From Streptomyces daqingensis (lineage in GTDB: Bacteria > Actinomycetota > Actinomycetes > Streptomycetales > Streptomycetaceae), in the NCBI RefSeq assembly GCF_014645895.1, contig NZ_BMMP01000003.1, positions 413,949-477,948 on the forward strand: a stretch of 64,000 bases of DNA, read 5' to 3'. Positions 20,874 through 29,696 of the stretch are shown piece after piece (position 1 is the first letter of the stretch; each line of letters begins with the position of its first letter). The notes under the pieces were generated by a model. That model did not search any database, had not been told where the DNA came from, and saw only the letters and a program-made list of their open reading frames with translations. The position numbers and the translations under genes were made by a program.

Positions 20874-21908
20874 TCACAGGTGGACGGACCGCCGCGCGGC
20901 GGCCGTGCCCGCCAGCAGCGCGGCGCCCGCCGTCACCTGAGTGAAGCTCAGCGCGTTGCCGATCGCGCTCAGCGCGGCCAGAGCCGAGAGCGCGGCCGCG
21001 GCGGTGAGTACGACGGGCGCCGGGCGGGGAGAGGCCCGCAGCGCCGCCATCAGCCACACGTACGCCGCCGCGAGCAGCAGCAGCCCCACGAGGCCCTGCT
21101 CGGCGGCGAGTTGGAGCGGCGCGGAGTGGGGCTTGCCGTCGGCTCCCGCGGCCTGGTGGGTGGTGGGGCTCAGCTCGCGGAAGGTGTCGGGTCCCGTCCC
21201 CGTGAGCGGCTTCTCGCGCAGGAGGTGGAGCGCGTCCTCCCACAGGTCGGTGCGGTGCTCCGTCAACTGGCCCTGGAGAGCGGCGGTCACCGGCCGGGGC
21301 AGCGCGTCCGCCGCCACGGCGAGGGTGACGCCCGTGACCGCCGTCGCGGCCAGGGCGAGGGCGGCGAGCGCGGGCAGCCGCCGGCGTACGCGTCCCACCG
21401 CCAGGGACCATAGCAGTACGGCAAGCCCCGCCGCGAACCCGACGGGCGTCCCCAGGACCAGGGCCAGCGCCACGGTGCCCGCCGCGGCGAGGCGCAGCAC
21501 GACCCGCACCGCGTTGACGGGAGTGGCCCACGCGGCGCAGCAGGCCGCGCCCACGGCGAGGGTGAGCAGCGCGGCCGTGACGCCGGAACGCCCCTCCGGG
21601 CCCGCGAACCGGATGCTCCCCGCGACCATCCGGGTCGGCACCGGGCCGAAGAGAGCGAGCAGGACGCCGAGTGCCGCGGCGCCTGCGGGAGCGCCCACCG
21701 GCAGCAGGGAACCCGCGATGCGCCCGGTTGCGTAGCCCGCGCCGACGGCGAGAACCGCGAGCAGCAGACCCTCCGGCCGGGCGTCGCGCCCGGCAGCCGT
21801 GATCAGCGCCCAGGCGGCGCAGGCCCCGAGGACGAGTACGCCGGCGACGTCGGCCGCGTTGCTCTCCCGCTGCTCGACTGGGCATGGCACAAGCGTTGGT
21901 GACGTCAT
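20874..21908 (-). CDS. O-antigen ligase-like polytopic membrane protein
   Basis: 344 residues with about ten hydrophobic spans and one larger loop (about 195-245) containing LTEHRTDLWEDALHLLREKPLTGTGPDTF, which matches the O-antigen ligase/polymerase signature (R-x-x-x-W, G-x-G-x-x-x-F). In Gram-positive bacteria such proteins attach or polymerise surface glycans. The ATG at 21908 precedes a short hydrophilic segment and the first span. It converges on the racemase gene with a 22-bp gap. No glycan cluster is adjacent; the substrate is unknown. Confidence 0.75.
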   Translation of the reverse strand: MTSPTLVPCPVEQRESNAADVAGVLVLGACAAWALITAAGRDARPEGLLLAVLAVGAGYATGRIAGSLLPVGAPAGAAALGVLLALFGPVPTRMVAGSIRFAGPEGRSGVTAALLTLAVGAACCAAWATPVNAVRVVLRLAAAGTVALALVLGTPVGFAAGLAVLLWSLAVGRVRRRLPALAALALAATAVTGVTLAVAADALPRPVTAALQGQLTEHRTDLWEDALHLLREKPLTGTGPDTFRELSPTTHQAAGADGKPHSAPLQLAAEQGLVGLLLLAAAYVWLMAALRASPRPAPVVLTAAAALSALAALSAIGNALSFTQVTAGAALLAGTAAARRSVHL

Positions 21909-22217
21909 TCGCGCGACCCCCCGGAACCCGCGCACCCGTACCGCCTGCGACGTCGGCGGACGGATTGCGACTCGCGGGCTCAACCGTAGTGCGCGAACGG
22001 CGAGTTGTGGATGGGTTGCGCCCGAATGATGTGCTTGGTGCGAAGATGACCGCCTCCGGCGGGCCGCGCGGAGGCGCGTACGGGAGGGGTGCGGCCCCTT
22101 CACCTGGCCGCGCCTGGTGCACGGCGGTCCGGCCCCGGCACCCGAGCGCCCCGGAATCGGCGGGGACGCCCCGAACGGGGGCGTTTCCGGCGCGGCGGCG
22201 AGGCAACCACGACAGCC
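21909..22217. other. Divergent intergenic region
   Basis: 309 bp between the ligase-like gene and the small membrane protein. It probably carries both promoters, but I see no convincing hexamers. Confidence 0.4.
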
Positions 22218-22688
22218 ATGTTGCGCAGGACACTGACAGGTGCGGCGGCCGGAGCCGCCGGGACGACCGCGCTCAACGCGGTCACCTACGCGGACATGGC
22301 GCTGCGGGGCAGGGCCGCGAGCTCGGCGCCGGCGGACGTCGTCGACGCGCTCAGCGACCGCACGGACGTCGCCCTCCCCGGCACCGGCGAGGTCCGGACG
22401 AACAGGGCAGCCGGCGTGGGCGCGCTGCTCGGCATGGCCACGGGAGTCGCTGTCGGCGCGTGCTACGGCCTGGCCAGAGCTTCCGGGTGGCGTCCGGCGG
22501 TGCCGGTGGCCGCGGTGGCGACGGGCGTCGCGGCCATGGCCGGCTCGGACGTGCCGATGGCGGCCCTGGACATCTCCGACCCCCGCGGCTGGACTCCGTC
22601 CGACTGGCTGTCGGACCTCGTGCCGCACCTGGTGTACGGGCTGGTCACCGCTGCCGTCTTCGAACTGGCGACGGGGCGCGGCCGGTAG
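22218..22688 (+). CDS. Small hypothetical membrane protein
   Basis: 156 residues with about four hydrophobic segments (about 5-25, 65-88, 93-112, 130-150), many Gly/Ala, and a conserved-looking polar stretch (ALRGRAASSAPADVVDALSDRTDV). The C-terminal block (SDWLSDLVPHLVYGLVTAAVFEL) resembles small actinobacterial inner-membrane proteins of unknown function. The ATG at 22218 is the first in-frame start that gives a membrane-type N-terminus. Function not recognised. Confidence 0.75.
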   Translation: MLRRTLTGAAAGAAGTTALNAVTYADMALRGRAASSAPADVVDALSDRTDVALPGTGEVRTNRAAGVGALLGMATGVAVGACYGLARASGWRPAVPVAAVATGVAAMAGSDVPMAALDISDPRGWTPSDWLSDLVPHLVYGLVTAAVFELATGRGR

Positions 22689-22736
22689 CGGCGGCCGCTT
22701 CCGCGGAACCGCGACGGCATTCCGCAGCCGGGAGCG

Positions 22737-22773
22737 CGAGGCCCCGCCCCCGGCTCGCCGGAGCGGGGCCTCG
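22737..22773. terminator. Bidirectional terminator hairpin
   Basis: CGAGGCCCCGC (22737-22747) and GCGGGGCCTCG (22763-22773) form an 11-bp perfect stem between two convergent genes. Confidence 0.75.
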
Positions 22774-22787
22774 TCGCGCCTGCACGG

Positions 22788-23012
22788 CTACTCCTCCCGG
22801 AGCTCCGCACCCGCCTGCCCGGAGCCGGGAGCCCCGGGCGGGGGACCGGGCCGGCCGGACCGGCCGGGACGGCGCAGCACCTGCGTCACCCGTCCCGAAC
22901 CCTGGCAGGACTCGCACGCCTCGACGTAGCTGCCCCGGCCGTCCATGACCGTCTGCCCCCTCCCGGTACCACTGCAGGAAGTGCACCGGCAGGGCGGTGG
23001 CATAGCCGTCAT
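22788..23012 (-). CDS. Small DnaJ-type zinc-finger protein
   Basis: 74 residues with two copies of the DnaJ central zinc-finger half-site: CTSCSGTGRG (about 10-19) and CESCQGSGRV (about 33-42), both CxxCxGxG. Four cysteines can bind one zinc. There is no J-domain, so it is not a DnaJ but a free-standing cysteine-rich module, followed by a Gly/Pro-rich tail. The ATG at 23012 is preceded by GGAGGTGAT, an almost complete anti-16S match, which strongly supports that this small gene is translated. Function unknown; binding of unfolded protein or RNA is conceivable. Confidence 0.75.
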   Translation of the reverse strand: MTAMPPPCRCTSCSGTGRGQTVMDGRGSYVEACESCQGSGRVTQVLRRPGRSGRPGPPPGAPGSGQAGAELREE

Positions 23013-23185
23013 ACGCCATCACCTCCAGGCTGAGCGCTTGCCCGTCCCGGGCCGGACCACACGTCGCCGCTGCTCACCGGCCCTGTGCAGGCCCGGCGCC
23101 TCCTGTCTGCGGAGACCCACAGTGACCCTTCGACGGAGCACCGTCCCGCCCGGTCCTCCGGCGTCGCGGCTGACGCCCGAACACG

Positions 23186-23191
23186 TAGAGT
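23186..23191 (+). promoter_or_regulatory. -10 element of leaderless NUDIX gene
   Basis: TAGAGT ends 7 nt before the ATG at 23199, with no Shine-Dalgarno. Confidence 0.45.
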
Positions 23192-23198
23192 CGGGCCC

Positions 23199-23681
23199 AT
23201 GGCGACACCCGAGTTCATCCGCACCCTCCGCGAGAGCGCAGGTCACCAGCTGCTCTACCTCCCCGGCGTGAGCGCCGTCGTCTTCGACGACGAGGGGCGG
23301 GTGCTGCTCGGACGGCGGACGGACACCGGGCGCTGGGCGATCATCGGCGGCATCCCCGAGCCGGGGGAGCAGCCCGCCGCCGCGGTGGCGCGCGAGGTCC
23401 ACGAGGAGACCGCCGTGACCTGCGTGCCCGAACGGGTGGTCCTCGTACAGGCGTTGCCGGAGCCCGTCACCTACCCGTCCGGCGACATCTGCCAGTTCAT
23501 GGACGTCTGCTTCCGCTGCCGCGCCGTCTCCGGCGAGGCCAGGGTCAACGACGAGGAGTCCCTGGAGGTGGGCTGGTTCTCCCTGGACGCGCTCCCCGAC
23601 CTGGAGGAGTTCGCCGTCAGCCGCATCAAGATGGCCGCCGGCGACGGACCCGCCTGGTTCGAGGGGATCGACGCGGCCTGA
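23199..23681 (+). CDS. NUDIX hydrolase
   Basis: 160 residues. The Nudix box is complete: GGIPEPGEQPAAAVAREVHEETAV (about residues 50-73), with REVxEET holding the metal-binding glutamates. Flanking strands (YLPGVSAVVFDDEGRVLLGRR) fit the MutT fold. Members hydrolyse nucleoside diphosphates linked to another moiety; substrate cannot be read. The ATG at 23199 lies 7 nt after TAGAGT, consistent with a leaderless message. Confidence 0.92.
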   Translation: MATPEFIRTLRESAGHQLLYLPGVSAVVFDDEGRVLLGRRTDTGRWAIIGGIPEPGEQPAAAVAREVHEETAVTCVPERVVLVQALPEPVTYPSGDICQFMDVCFRCRAVSGEARVNDEESLEVGWFSLDALPDLEEFAVSRIKMAAGDGPAWFEGIDAA

Positions 23682-23829
23682 GCGCCGGGCCGCTGCGCCG
23701 TCCGCCCCAGCCGCAGGCCGCGGGCGGAGAGGGTTACGTTGGAAGGCGGAACGCCGGGGCCCGGCGGCGACGGGGAGAGTCTGCCCCGCGGGAGCCGGCG
23801 GCCGGGGCCGCGCAGGAGGTGGGAGTCAC

Positions 23830-24495
23830 GTGCAGGGCAGCGACGAGCGCGAGGGCGGGGAGCCGGCGTGCTGGCTGAACCAGGTCTGCGAGGAGTGCGG
23901 CCGGGTGCGTGAGCAGCCCGGACGCGCGGACTGCGAACACTGCGGCCACGACCCGGCGGCGGACCGGCCCGAAGCCGGGGCAGGGACCCCGTCCGGCGGC
24001 CGTCGGCGGGAACGCCGCGACCGCGACCCGGAGGGGAAGGCCCGCAACGCGCGCCCGCGCGACGGGCTCGGACGGCCGCTCCCGTACGGGGAGGAGGGCG
24101 TCGCCCGGCAGCCCGAGGGCGTGGTGCGTACCCCGAACGAGACCCTGGGCGAGGCGCAGAGGCTGCTCGACGAGGGCAAGCCCTTCCACGCGCACGAGGT
24201 CTTCGAGGACGCCTGGAAGTCCGCGCCGGAGCAGGAACGGCCGCTGTGGAAGGGGCTGGCGCAGATCGCGGTCGGCGTCACGCACCTCGCCCGGGGGAAC
24301 ACCACGGGCGGCGCGCGCCTTCTGCTGCGGGGCGCCGACGGGATCGCTCCCTGGGCGGCCGGCCCCCCGCACGGCATCGACGTGGCCGCCGTGGAGTCGT
24401 GGGCCCGGCAGACGGCGGACGGGATCGAGGGGCGCGCCACGAGCGGGCCCGTGACGGTGCGGCCCCCCTCGCTGCGCGGCACCCCCGCCGTCTGA
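23830..24495 (+). CDS. DUF309 protein with N-terminal zinc-ribbon-like motif
   Basis: 221 residues. The N-terminus (about 13-40) has WLNQVCEECGR...CEHCGHD, two CxxC knuckles of a zinc ribbon. A charged linker follows, then the DUF309 domain (about 105-190) with LLDEGKPFHAHEVFEDAWK and WKGLAQIAVGVTHLARGN, its metal-binding histidine/glutamate pattern. DUF309 is a helical domain of unknown function. The GTG at 23830 is preceded by GGAGG. Whether the ribbon binds nucleic acid is unknown. Confidence 0.87.
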   Translation: MQGSDEREGGEPACWLNQVCEECGRVREQPGRADCEHCGHDPAADRPEAGAGTPSGGRRRERRDRDPEGKARNARPRDGLGRPLPYGEEGVARQPEGVVRTPNETLGEAQRLLDEGKPFHAHEVFEDAWKSAPEQERPLWKGLAQIAVGVTHLARGNTTGGARLLLRGADGIAPWAAGPPHGIDVAAVESWARQTADGIEGRATSGPVTVRPPSLRGTPAV

Positions 24496-24547
24496 CCCGC
24501 CCGGCGGGGTGGCGGCCCGGAGCCGGGACGGCCCGTGGCCGCCCCGC

Positions 24548-24997
24548 TCACACCTTCCGGAAGTGGTAGGCCTCCTCCGCGGCCGCGGCGACCTCCTCGA
24601 GGTCCGCACCTCCCGCGGAGGCGACCACCGCGGCGATCGCCCCCTCGACGAGGGGCGCGTCCACGAGCTGCGAGTTCTCCGGCAGTTCGTCCCCTTCGGC
24701 CAGCAGCACTTTCACCGTCAGCACGGCACTGCCGAGGTCGACGAGGATGGCCACCCCGGCGCCCGAGTCGACCTTGTGGGCCGCGGCGCTGATGAGTTCC
24801 GCACTGGTGCCCAGACCGCCGTCCGGCCCGCCGCCGGCGCCCTCCACCGGAGCGCTGTCGCGTCCGGCGGCGAGCCCCACGGCGAGGCGGGCGACCGAGT
24901 CGGCCACCTCCTTGCTGTGCGAGACCAGCACGATTCCCACACGCGGTTCCGGCTTCCCCGCCTGGGGGCGGGGTTGCGCGTCCTGCTGCTCACTCAT
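24548..24997 (-). CDS. dhaM: Dihydroxyacetone kinase phosphotransfer subunit DhaM
   Basis: 149 residues, a single EIIA-Man-type domain. The phosphorylated histidine lies in GIVLVSHSKEVADSVA (about residue 27), and GVAILVDLGSAVLTVKVLL is the domain core. DhaM takes phosphate from HPr of the PTS and passes it to DhaL-bound ADP. Unlike E. coli DhaM it lacks fused HPr and EI domains, as in most Gram-positive versions, so it depends on the general PTS encoded elsewhere. The ATG at 24997 overlaps the dhaL 3' end by 8 bp, so the subunits are translationally coupled. Confidence 0.93.
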   Translation of the reverse strand: MSEQQDAQPRPQAGKPEPRVGIVLVSHSKEVADSVARLAVGLAAGRDSAPVEGAGGGPDGGLGTSAELISAAAHKVDSGAGVAILVDLGSAVLTVKVLLAEGDELPENSQLVDAPLVEGAIAAVVASAGGADLEEVAAAAEEAYHFRKV

Positions 24998-25622
24998 CGG
25001 CGACCGCCCCGGCCAGTGCGGTGAACAGGAGCGCGGACGACGTCGCTCCCGGGTCCTTGTGCCCGATGCTTCTGTCGCCCAGGTAGCTGGCCCGGCCCTT
25101 GCGCGCACGCAGCGGAACGGTGGCCTGGGCGCCCTCGTCGGCCGCGGTGCGTGCCGCGCCGTACGGATCGGGCCCTCCGGCGGACAGCGCCTCGACGCCG
25201 GGGTAGAGCGCGTCCAGCATCGTCTTGTCTCCCGGGGCCGCGCCGCCGAGCTGGGCCACGGCGTCGACTCCCACGCGCAGGGCGTCCGCCAGCTGACGGC
25301 CGGTCACCTGCTCGTCGTCGCCGAGTGCCTTGCCCGTACGGCGCAGCAGTGTTCCGTACAGCGGCCCCGAGGCACCGCCGACGCTGGAGACCAACTGGCG
25401 GCCGGCCAGGATCAGTACGGCGCCGGGCGCGCTGGGCGACTCCTTGCCGAGCGCGGTGACGACGGCCGCGAATCCGCGCTGCAGATTGCTGCCGTGGTCC
25501 GCGTCCCCGATCGCCGAGTCCAGCTCGGTGAGCAGGTCGGCCTCACGCTCGACGGCGGCGGCTGCGGCGGTGAGCCAGCGGAAGACGGCACCTGCGTCCA
25601 GCTCATCGGTCAGGTCGGTCAA
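24990..25622 (-). CDS. dhaL: Dihydroxyacetone kinase subunit DhaL
   Basis: 210 residues. The ADP-binding subunit: the aspartate cluster that chelates Mg2+ is in SAIGDADHGSNLQRGF (about 37-52), and the all-helical lipid-barrel signature SSVGGASGPLYGTLLRR (about 77-93) and GDKTMLDAL (about 134-142) are intact. DhaL hands phosphate to dihydroxyacetone held by DhaK. The TTG at 25622 is chosen because AAGGGAG precedes it and the protein aligns from there. It lies between dhaK (79 bp) and dhaM (8-bp overlap). Confidence 0.95.
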   Translation of the reverse strand: MTDLTDELDAGAVFRWLTAAAAAVEREADLLTELDSAIGDADHGSNLQRGFAAVVTALGKESPSAPGAVLILAGRQLVSSVGGASGPLYGTLLRRTGKALGDDEQVTGRQLADALRVGVDAVAQLGGAAPGDKTMLDALYPGVEALSAGGPDPYGAARTAADEGAQATVPLRARKGRASYLGDRSIGHKDPGATSSALLFTALAGAVADE

Positions 25623-25701
25623 GACAACTCCCTTTCACGAGGGCTCGCGGGCGAGGCGCCCGACGGCGGCCGCTGCCCGGTCCATTGCTCACGGCTCATG
25701 C

Positions 25702-26694
25702 TCAGCAACCCCAGCGCAGACCCGGCGTGCTCACCGGCGCGTCGTACAACCGCAGCATCTCCTCGTCGGCCCGGCAGAGCGTCACTGAGGCCCCCGCCAT
25801 GTCCAGCGAGGTGACGTAGTTGCCGACGAGGGTACGGGCGACGGGCACGCGGCGCTCTTCGAGGACGCGCCGCACCTCGGCGCAGAATCCGTACAGCTCC
25901 AGCAGGGGAGTGCCGCCCATGCCGTTGACGAGGGCCAGTACGGGGCCGTCGGGCTCCAGGTCCGTGAGCACCGCGTCGACCGCGAAGTCGGCGATCTCGC
26001 CCGAGGTCATCATGGGGCGGCGCTCGCGGCCCGACTCGCCGTGGATGCCGATGCCGAGCTCCAGCTCCCCGGGCGGCAGGTCGAAGGTCGGGCTGCCCTT
26101 GGCGGGCGTGGTGCACGGGTTGAGCGCGACGCCGAAGCTGCGCGCGGAGTCCGCGACCTGGCGCGCCATCGACTCCACCCGCTCCAGCGGCGCCCCCTCC
26201 TCGGCGAGAGCCCCGGCGATCTTCTCCACGTAGAGGGTGGCGCCCGTGCCGCGCCGGCCGGCGGTGAACTCGCTGTCGGTGACCGCCACATCGTCCTGCA
26301 CGAGCACCTTGGCGATCTGGATGCCCTCGTCCTCGGCCAGCTCCGCGGCCATGTCGAAGTTCAGGACGTCGCCCGTGTAGTTCTTGACGATGAACAGGAC
26401 GCCCTTGCCGCTGTCCACGGCGGCCGCCGCCCGCGTCATCTGGTCCGGCACGGGGGAGGTGAAGACCTCGCCCGGGCACGCGGCGTCGAGCATGCCCCGG
26501 CCCACGAAGCTGCCGTGCAGGGGCTCGTGCCCCGAACCACCGCCGGAGACGAGGCCGACCTTGTCGGCGACGGGTGCGTCGCCGCGGACGATCACCCGGT
26601 TCTGCACATCGACCGTGAGCTCGGGATGCGCCGCGGCGACCCCGCGCAGCGAGTCCGCGACGACGTTCTCCGGCACATTGATCAGCATCTTCAT
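25702..26694 (-). CDS. dhaK: Dihydroxyacetone kinase subunit DhaK
   Basis: 330 residues. Binds dihydroxyacetone covalently through a histidine, here in IGIHGESGRERRP (about residue 217). The glycine-rich GLVSGGGSGHEPLHGSFVG (about 47-65), VKNYTGDVLNFD and ALNPCTTPAKG are family hallmarks. It phosphorylates DHA to DHAP together with DhaL and DhaM. The ATG at 26694 has GGAGG 6 nt upstream. It is the first gene of a three-gene operon. No DhaS/DhaR-type regulator or glycerol dehydrogenase is adjacent. Confidence 0.96.
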   Translation of the reverse strand: MKMLINVPENVVADSLRGVAAAHPELTVDVQNRVIVRGDAPVADKVGLVSGGGSGHEPLHGSFVGRGMLDAACPGEVFTSPVPDQMTRAAAAVDSGKGVLFIVKNYTGDVLNFDMAAELAEDEGIQIAKVLVQDDVAVTDSEFTAGRRGTGATLYVEKIAGALAEEGAPLERVESMARQVADSARSFGVALNPCTTPAKGSPTFDLPPGELELGIGIHGESGRERRPMMTSGEIADFAVDAVLTDLEPDGPVLALVNGMGGTPLLELYGFCAEVRRVLEERRVPVARTLVGNYVTSLDMAGASVTLCRADEEMLRLYDAPVSTPGLRWGC

Positions 26695-27063
26695 TGATAC
26701 CTCCGAGTGAGCGAATGACTGTCTCTCTGGCCGGTGCTCCTACAGGTCAGAGCTGGAATCGCGGGTACGGCACCGAGCCCGGCGGCCGCCGACCGCGGCC
26801 GTGACGCACCGTCGGCACCGTGTGGCCCGCCCGCCGCTGAGCGCGGGTCAGCGGGACGGGCGCTTCTCCCTGCGGCTGCCGCGGGCGCCCCTCGGCGCCC
26901 GCGGGCGGGGCGGCTCGTGTCACGGGACGTGACCTGGTCGGTCTGCACATCTACAGCCTGCCGCAACGCGCGGCAGCTGAAGAGATCCGCGCGGGGTTCC
27001 CGGCGGGTTTCGCCGCCCTGCCGATGCGGGGCTCGCGATGCGGGGCGCACGGCGTGGGACCGC
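26695..27063. other. Intergenic region upstream of dhaK
   Basis: 369 bp. It contains a strong hairpin at 26879-26904 and, near 26700-26760, presumably the dhaK promoter, though no clear -35/-10 pair is visible. A 67-codon minus-strand frame inside it has no recognisable features and is not called. Confidence 0.5.
26879..26904 (-). terminator. Terminator hairpin after the GNAT gene
   Basis: CCGCGGGCGCC (26879-26889), loop CCTC, GGCGCCCGCGG (26894-26904): an 11-bp perfect stem 160 nt past the GNAT stop and before dhaK. Confidence 0.6.
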
Positions 27064-27969
27064 TCAGCCCAGCTCGAGGCTGGTGACCCCGAACACGCGC
27101 TCCGCGTCCACCGGCGGGGGCGGTCCGGCGTACATGCGGACGGTGTGGGACCCGGGCTGCAGACCCCGGGAGACGGCGAGGGCGACCGCCGCCTCGTGGG
27201 TCTCCGGAACATCGACATGGACCTCCTCGTCCTGGCCGGTGTGAGCGGTGAGTGCGTCGAAGAGCGCTTCGGCCGTCCGGCGGTCGTCGGCGAAGAGAGG
27301 CCCGATGCGGCTGCCGGAGCGCGCCTTGCGGACGACGCCGTACCCGGCGACCTCGCCCGCGCGCAGGAAGACGTAGGCCGAGTGCCCCTCCGCGGTGAGC
27401 CACCGTTCCAGGAAGGCGCGGCGTTCTGCGGGGAAGCACCGGCGGTCGTACTCCGCGACCGCGTCGAAGTGGGCATCCGTGACGGCCGTGACGTCCGGGG
27501 ACGGGGTGCCGGAGGTCGTGGGCCGGCCGGAGTAGCGGCCGGTGCGGTAGGCGGGGACGAAACCCGAGCGCCGGTAGGTCTCCTCCTGGGCGGGAACCGC
27601 GTCGAGGCCGATCGTGCGCCCGTCGGCGTGCGGCACGGCCTCGTTCCAGGTCGCCATGCCGAGGCCCTTGCCGCGGTGCGCGGGATCCACGAGGTAGTAG
27701 CCCAGGAAGGCGAAGTCGTCGGAGTAGTTGACGACGGAGACCGCGGTGGCGGGCTTGCCCTCCAGCCGGCCGAGGAAGAACCCGGCCGGGTCCGTGGGGT
27801 GGAAGCAGACCGTGTCGCCGAAGCCCGGGTTCCACTCCTCTTCGGCAGCCCACTCCTCCACCTGCAGCCACTCCTCCGAGGAGGCGCGGCCGAGGACGAG
27901 CCCGGCCGCGGCGGCGGGCGGTTCCCCGGGGGAGGGCTGGAGCGGGGCGTCGTCGCTGAGGGGGGTCAT
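27064..27969 (-). CDS. GNAT-family acetyltransferase (tandem domains)
   Basis: 301 residues. The N-terminal GNAT domain (about 20-145) has the acetyl-CoA loop DPAHRGKGLGMATW (R/Q-x-x-G-x-G/A type) and YRRSGFVPAYRT. A second GNAT-like half (about 150-290; YVFLRAGEVAGYGVVRKARSGSRIGPLFADD) follows, as in the GNAT plus Acetyltransf_18 architecture. It lies 74 bp downstream of an APC permease on the same strand and may modify the transported amine or amino acid, which is inference. The ATG at 27969 gives a short unconserved leader. Confidence 0.87.
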   Translation of the reverse strand: MTPLSDDAPLQPSPGEPPAAAAGLVLGRASSEEWLQVEEWAAEEEWNPGFGDTVCFHPTDPAGFFLGRLEGKPATAVSVVNYSDDFAFLGYYLVDPAHRGKGLGMATWNEAVPHADGRTIGLDAVPAQEETYRRSGFVPAYRTGRYSGRPTTSGTPSPDVTAVTDAHFDAVAEYDRRCFPAERRAFLERWLTAEGHSAYVFLRAGEVAGYGVVRKARSGSRIGPLFADDRRTAEALFDALTAHTGQDEEVHVDVPETHEAAVALAVSRGLQPGSHTVRMYAGPPPPVDAERVFGVTSLELG

Positions 27970-28043
27970 TCCGTCTGTCCGTCCTTTCCCGGTGCCTCCG
28001 CGGCCGGGCGGGCCGGCCGCGGAGGCGGTGCGTCGGTCGTGCG

Positions 28044-29582
28044 TCAGATCAGGTCCATCGCGGCCACCTCGTCGGGGCGGCCGTAGCTGACGGGGCCCTG
28101 GAAGCGCCGGCGTGCGGTGGCGAACCACCACACGGTGGCGATGACGAGCACCACCGCCAGCGCGATCGGGGCGTAGTTGAAGTTGGTGGGCGTGATCGGC
28201 GAGGCGTGCGGCAGCATGAACAGCACGTTGCTGACCACGATCCACACCACGGCGACCGTTCCGACGGGCTTGCCCCAGCGTCCCAGGTGCCACGGGCCCG
28301 GCTCGAAGTCGTCGAGCTTCAGGCGGAGGTAGATCGGGACGGCGTAGGCGAGGAAGAGGCCCACGACGTTGACGCTGACGATCGCCGTGAACGCCGTCTC
28401 GGACCACCAGCCCGGGATGACGAGCACGAGGGAGCAGGCCGCCGCCAGCCACACCGCCTTGACGGGCGTGCGGGTGCGGGAGGACACCGAGTGCCACCAG
28501 CGGGAGCCGGGCATGGCGCCGTCCCGCGAAAAGGCGAAGATCTGCCGGGTGTTGCTGGTCATGTTGGCGAGACCGCAGAAGAGCATCGCGCCGATGACGA
28601 TGAGCAGCAGGAATTTGGCGGTGCCGACGCCCAGGGAGTTGATGAGAATCTGCACCGGGGGAGCGTCGGCCTTGGCTTCGGCGCCGTAGTCGCGGATCGA
28701 GTACACGAGCGCGAGCATCAGGATGAGGCCGGTGATCGCGGAGTAACCGATGGCGCGCATGATGCCGCGCGGTGCGTTCACCGTGGCCTGCACGGTCTCC
28801 TCGGACATGTGGAAACTGCCGTCGAACCCGGTAAAGGTCCAACTGGTGACGAGCAGGCCCAGCATGCCGCCGTAAATGGCGCTCTCGAAGCCGGTGTTGT
28901 TCACGAAGTGCGTGACGAACGAGGCCGGCTGGTGGTCGGAGGGCACCACCATCAGCGCCGTCACGATGACGACCATGCCGATGAGCAGCCACCACACGGA
29001 GATGCGGTTGAGCAGGGCCACGAGCTGGACCGTGTAGGTGTTGGCCAGCGCCTGGAGCAGCAGGATCACCGCCGTGATGACGACGGTCTTCTGGATCGTC
29101 ACCTCGTACGTGTGCCACTGCATCGCGAAGAAGGCCTGGAGGAACGTGGCAGCCGCGAAGCCCGTGGCCGCTGTTCCTCCCACCTGGCCCACGAAGTTCA
29201 GCCAGCCCGTGTACCAGGACCACGCGCCCTTGTGCTTCTTCGCGAGCTTTCCTGCGGAGAAATACAGCGCGCCGCTCGTCGGATACGCCGAGGCGATCTC
29301 CGCCATCGAGGCGCCGATGAAGAGCACCATCACCGAGACGCCGATCCAGCCGAATATGAGAATCGGCGGACCGCCCGCGTTCATTCCGAATCCGAAGGAG
29401 GAGAAGATTCCGGAGATGATGTTGATGATGGTGAACGAGATGGCGAAATTGTCGAACGCGCGGAATCGGCGCGTGAGTTTACGCGGATATCCCATCGCGT
29501 GCAGTGTGGCGTCGTCGTCGAGAGCCGGGGGAGCCTCTCGCTGACGCGTCCTCGCACGGGTGAGGAAGGAGGAGTCGGGCAC
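28044..29582 (-). CDS. APC-family amino acid/amine permease
   Basis: 512 residues with about 12 hydrophobic spans. The start RKLTRRFRAFDNFAISFTIINIISGIFSSF, ASAYPTSGALYFSAGKL and TFTGFDGSFHMSEETVQATVNAPRGI match the GABA permease/amino-acid transporter (ACT/BAT) branch of the APC superfamily. Likely substrates are GABA, choline-like amines or polyamines. The GTG at 29582 has GAAAGG 8 nt upstream. It is first of a permease-GNAT pair. Confidence 0.9.
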   Translation of the reverse strand: MPDSSFLTRARTRQREAPPALDDDATLHAMGYPRKLTRRFRAFDNFAISFTIINIISGIFSSFGFGMNAGGPPILIFGWIGVSVMVLFIGASMAEIASAYPTSGALYFSAGKLAKKHKGAWSWYTGWLNFVGQVGGTAATGFAAATFLQAFFAMQWHTYEVTIQKTVVITAVILLLQALANTYTVQLVALLNRISVWWLLIGMVVIVTALMVVPSDHQPASFVTHFVNNTGFESAIYGGMLGLLVTSWTFTGFDGSFHMSEETVQATVNAPRGIMRAIGYSAITGLILMLALVYSIRDYGAEAKADAPPVQILINSLGVGTAKFLLLIVIGAMLFCGLANMTSNTRQIFAFSRDGAMPGSRWWHSVSSRTRTPVKAVWLAAACSLVLVIPGWWSETAFTAIVSVNVVGLFLAYAVPIYLRLKLDDFEPGPWHLGRWGKPVGTVAVVWIVVSNVLFMLPHASPITPTNFNYAPIALAVVLVIATVWWFATARRRFQGPVSYGRPDEVAAMDLI

Positions 29583-29696
29583 GGAGAACCTTTCTGGGTG
29601 GGTCAGAGAAGAAGCGTCTTAGGGAGGGCCGGCTATGGGCCGTCCGATGCGCCGTGAGCCCGGCCCGGGCGTGTCCCGGCGCGAAGCGGCCCTGCC

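Noticed and set aside
26747..26950. 67-codon minus frame upstream of dhaK
   Set aside because: Low-complexity Arg/Pro-rich, no ribosome site, and a terminator-like hairpin runs through it.
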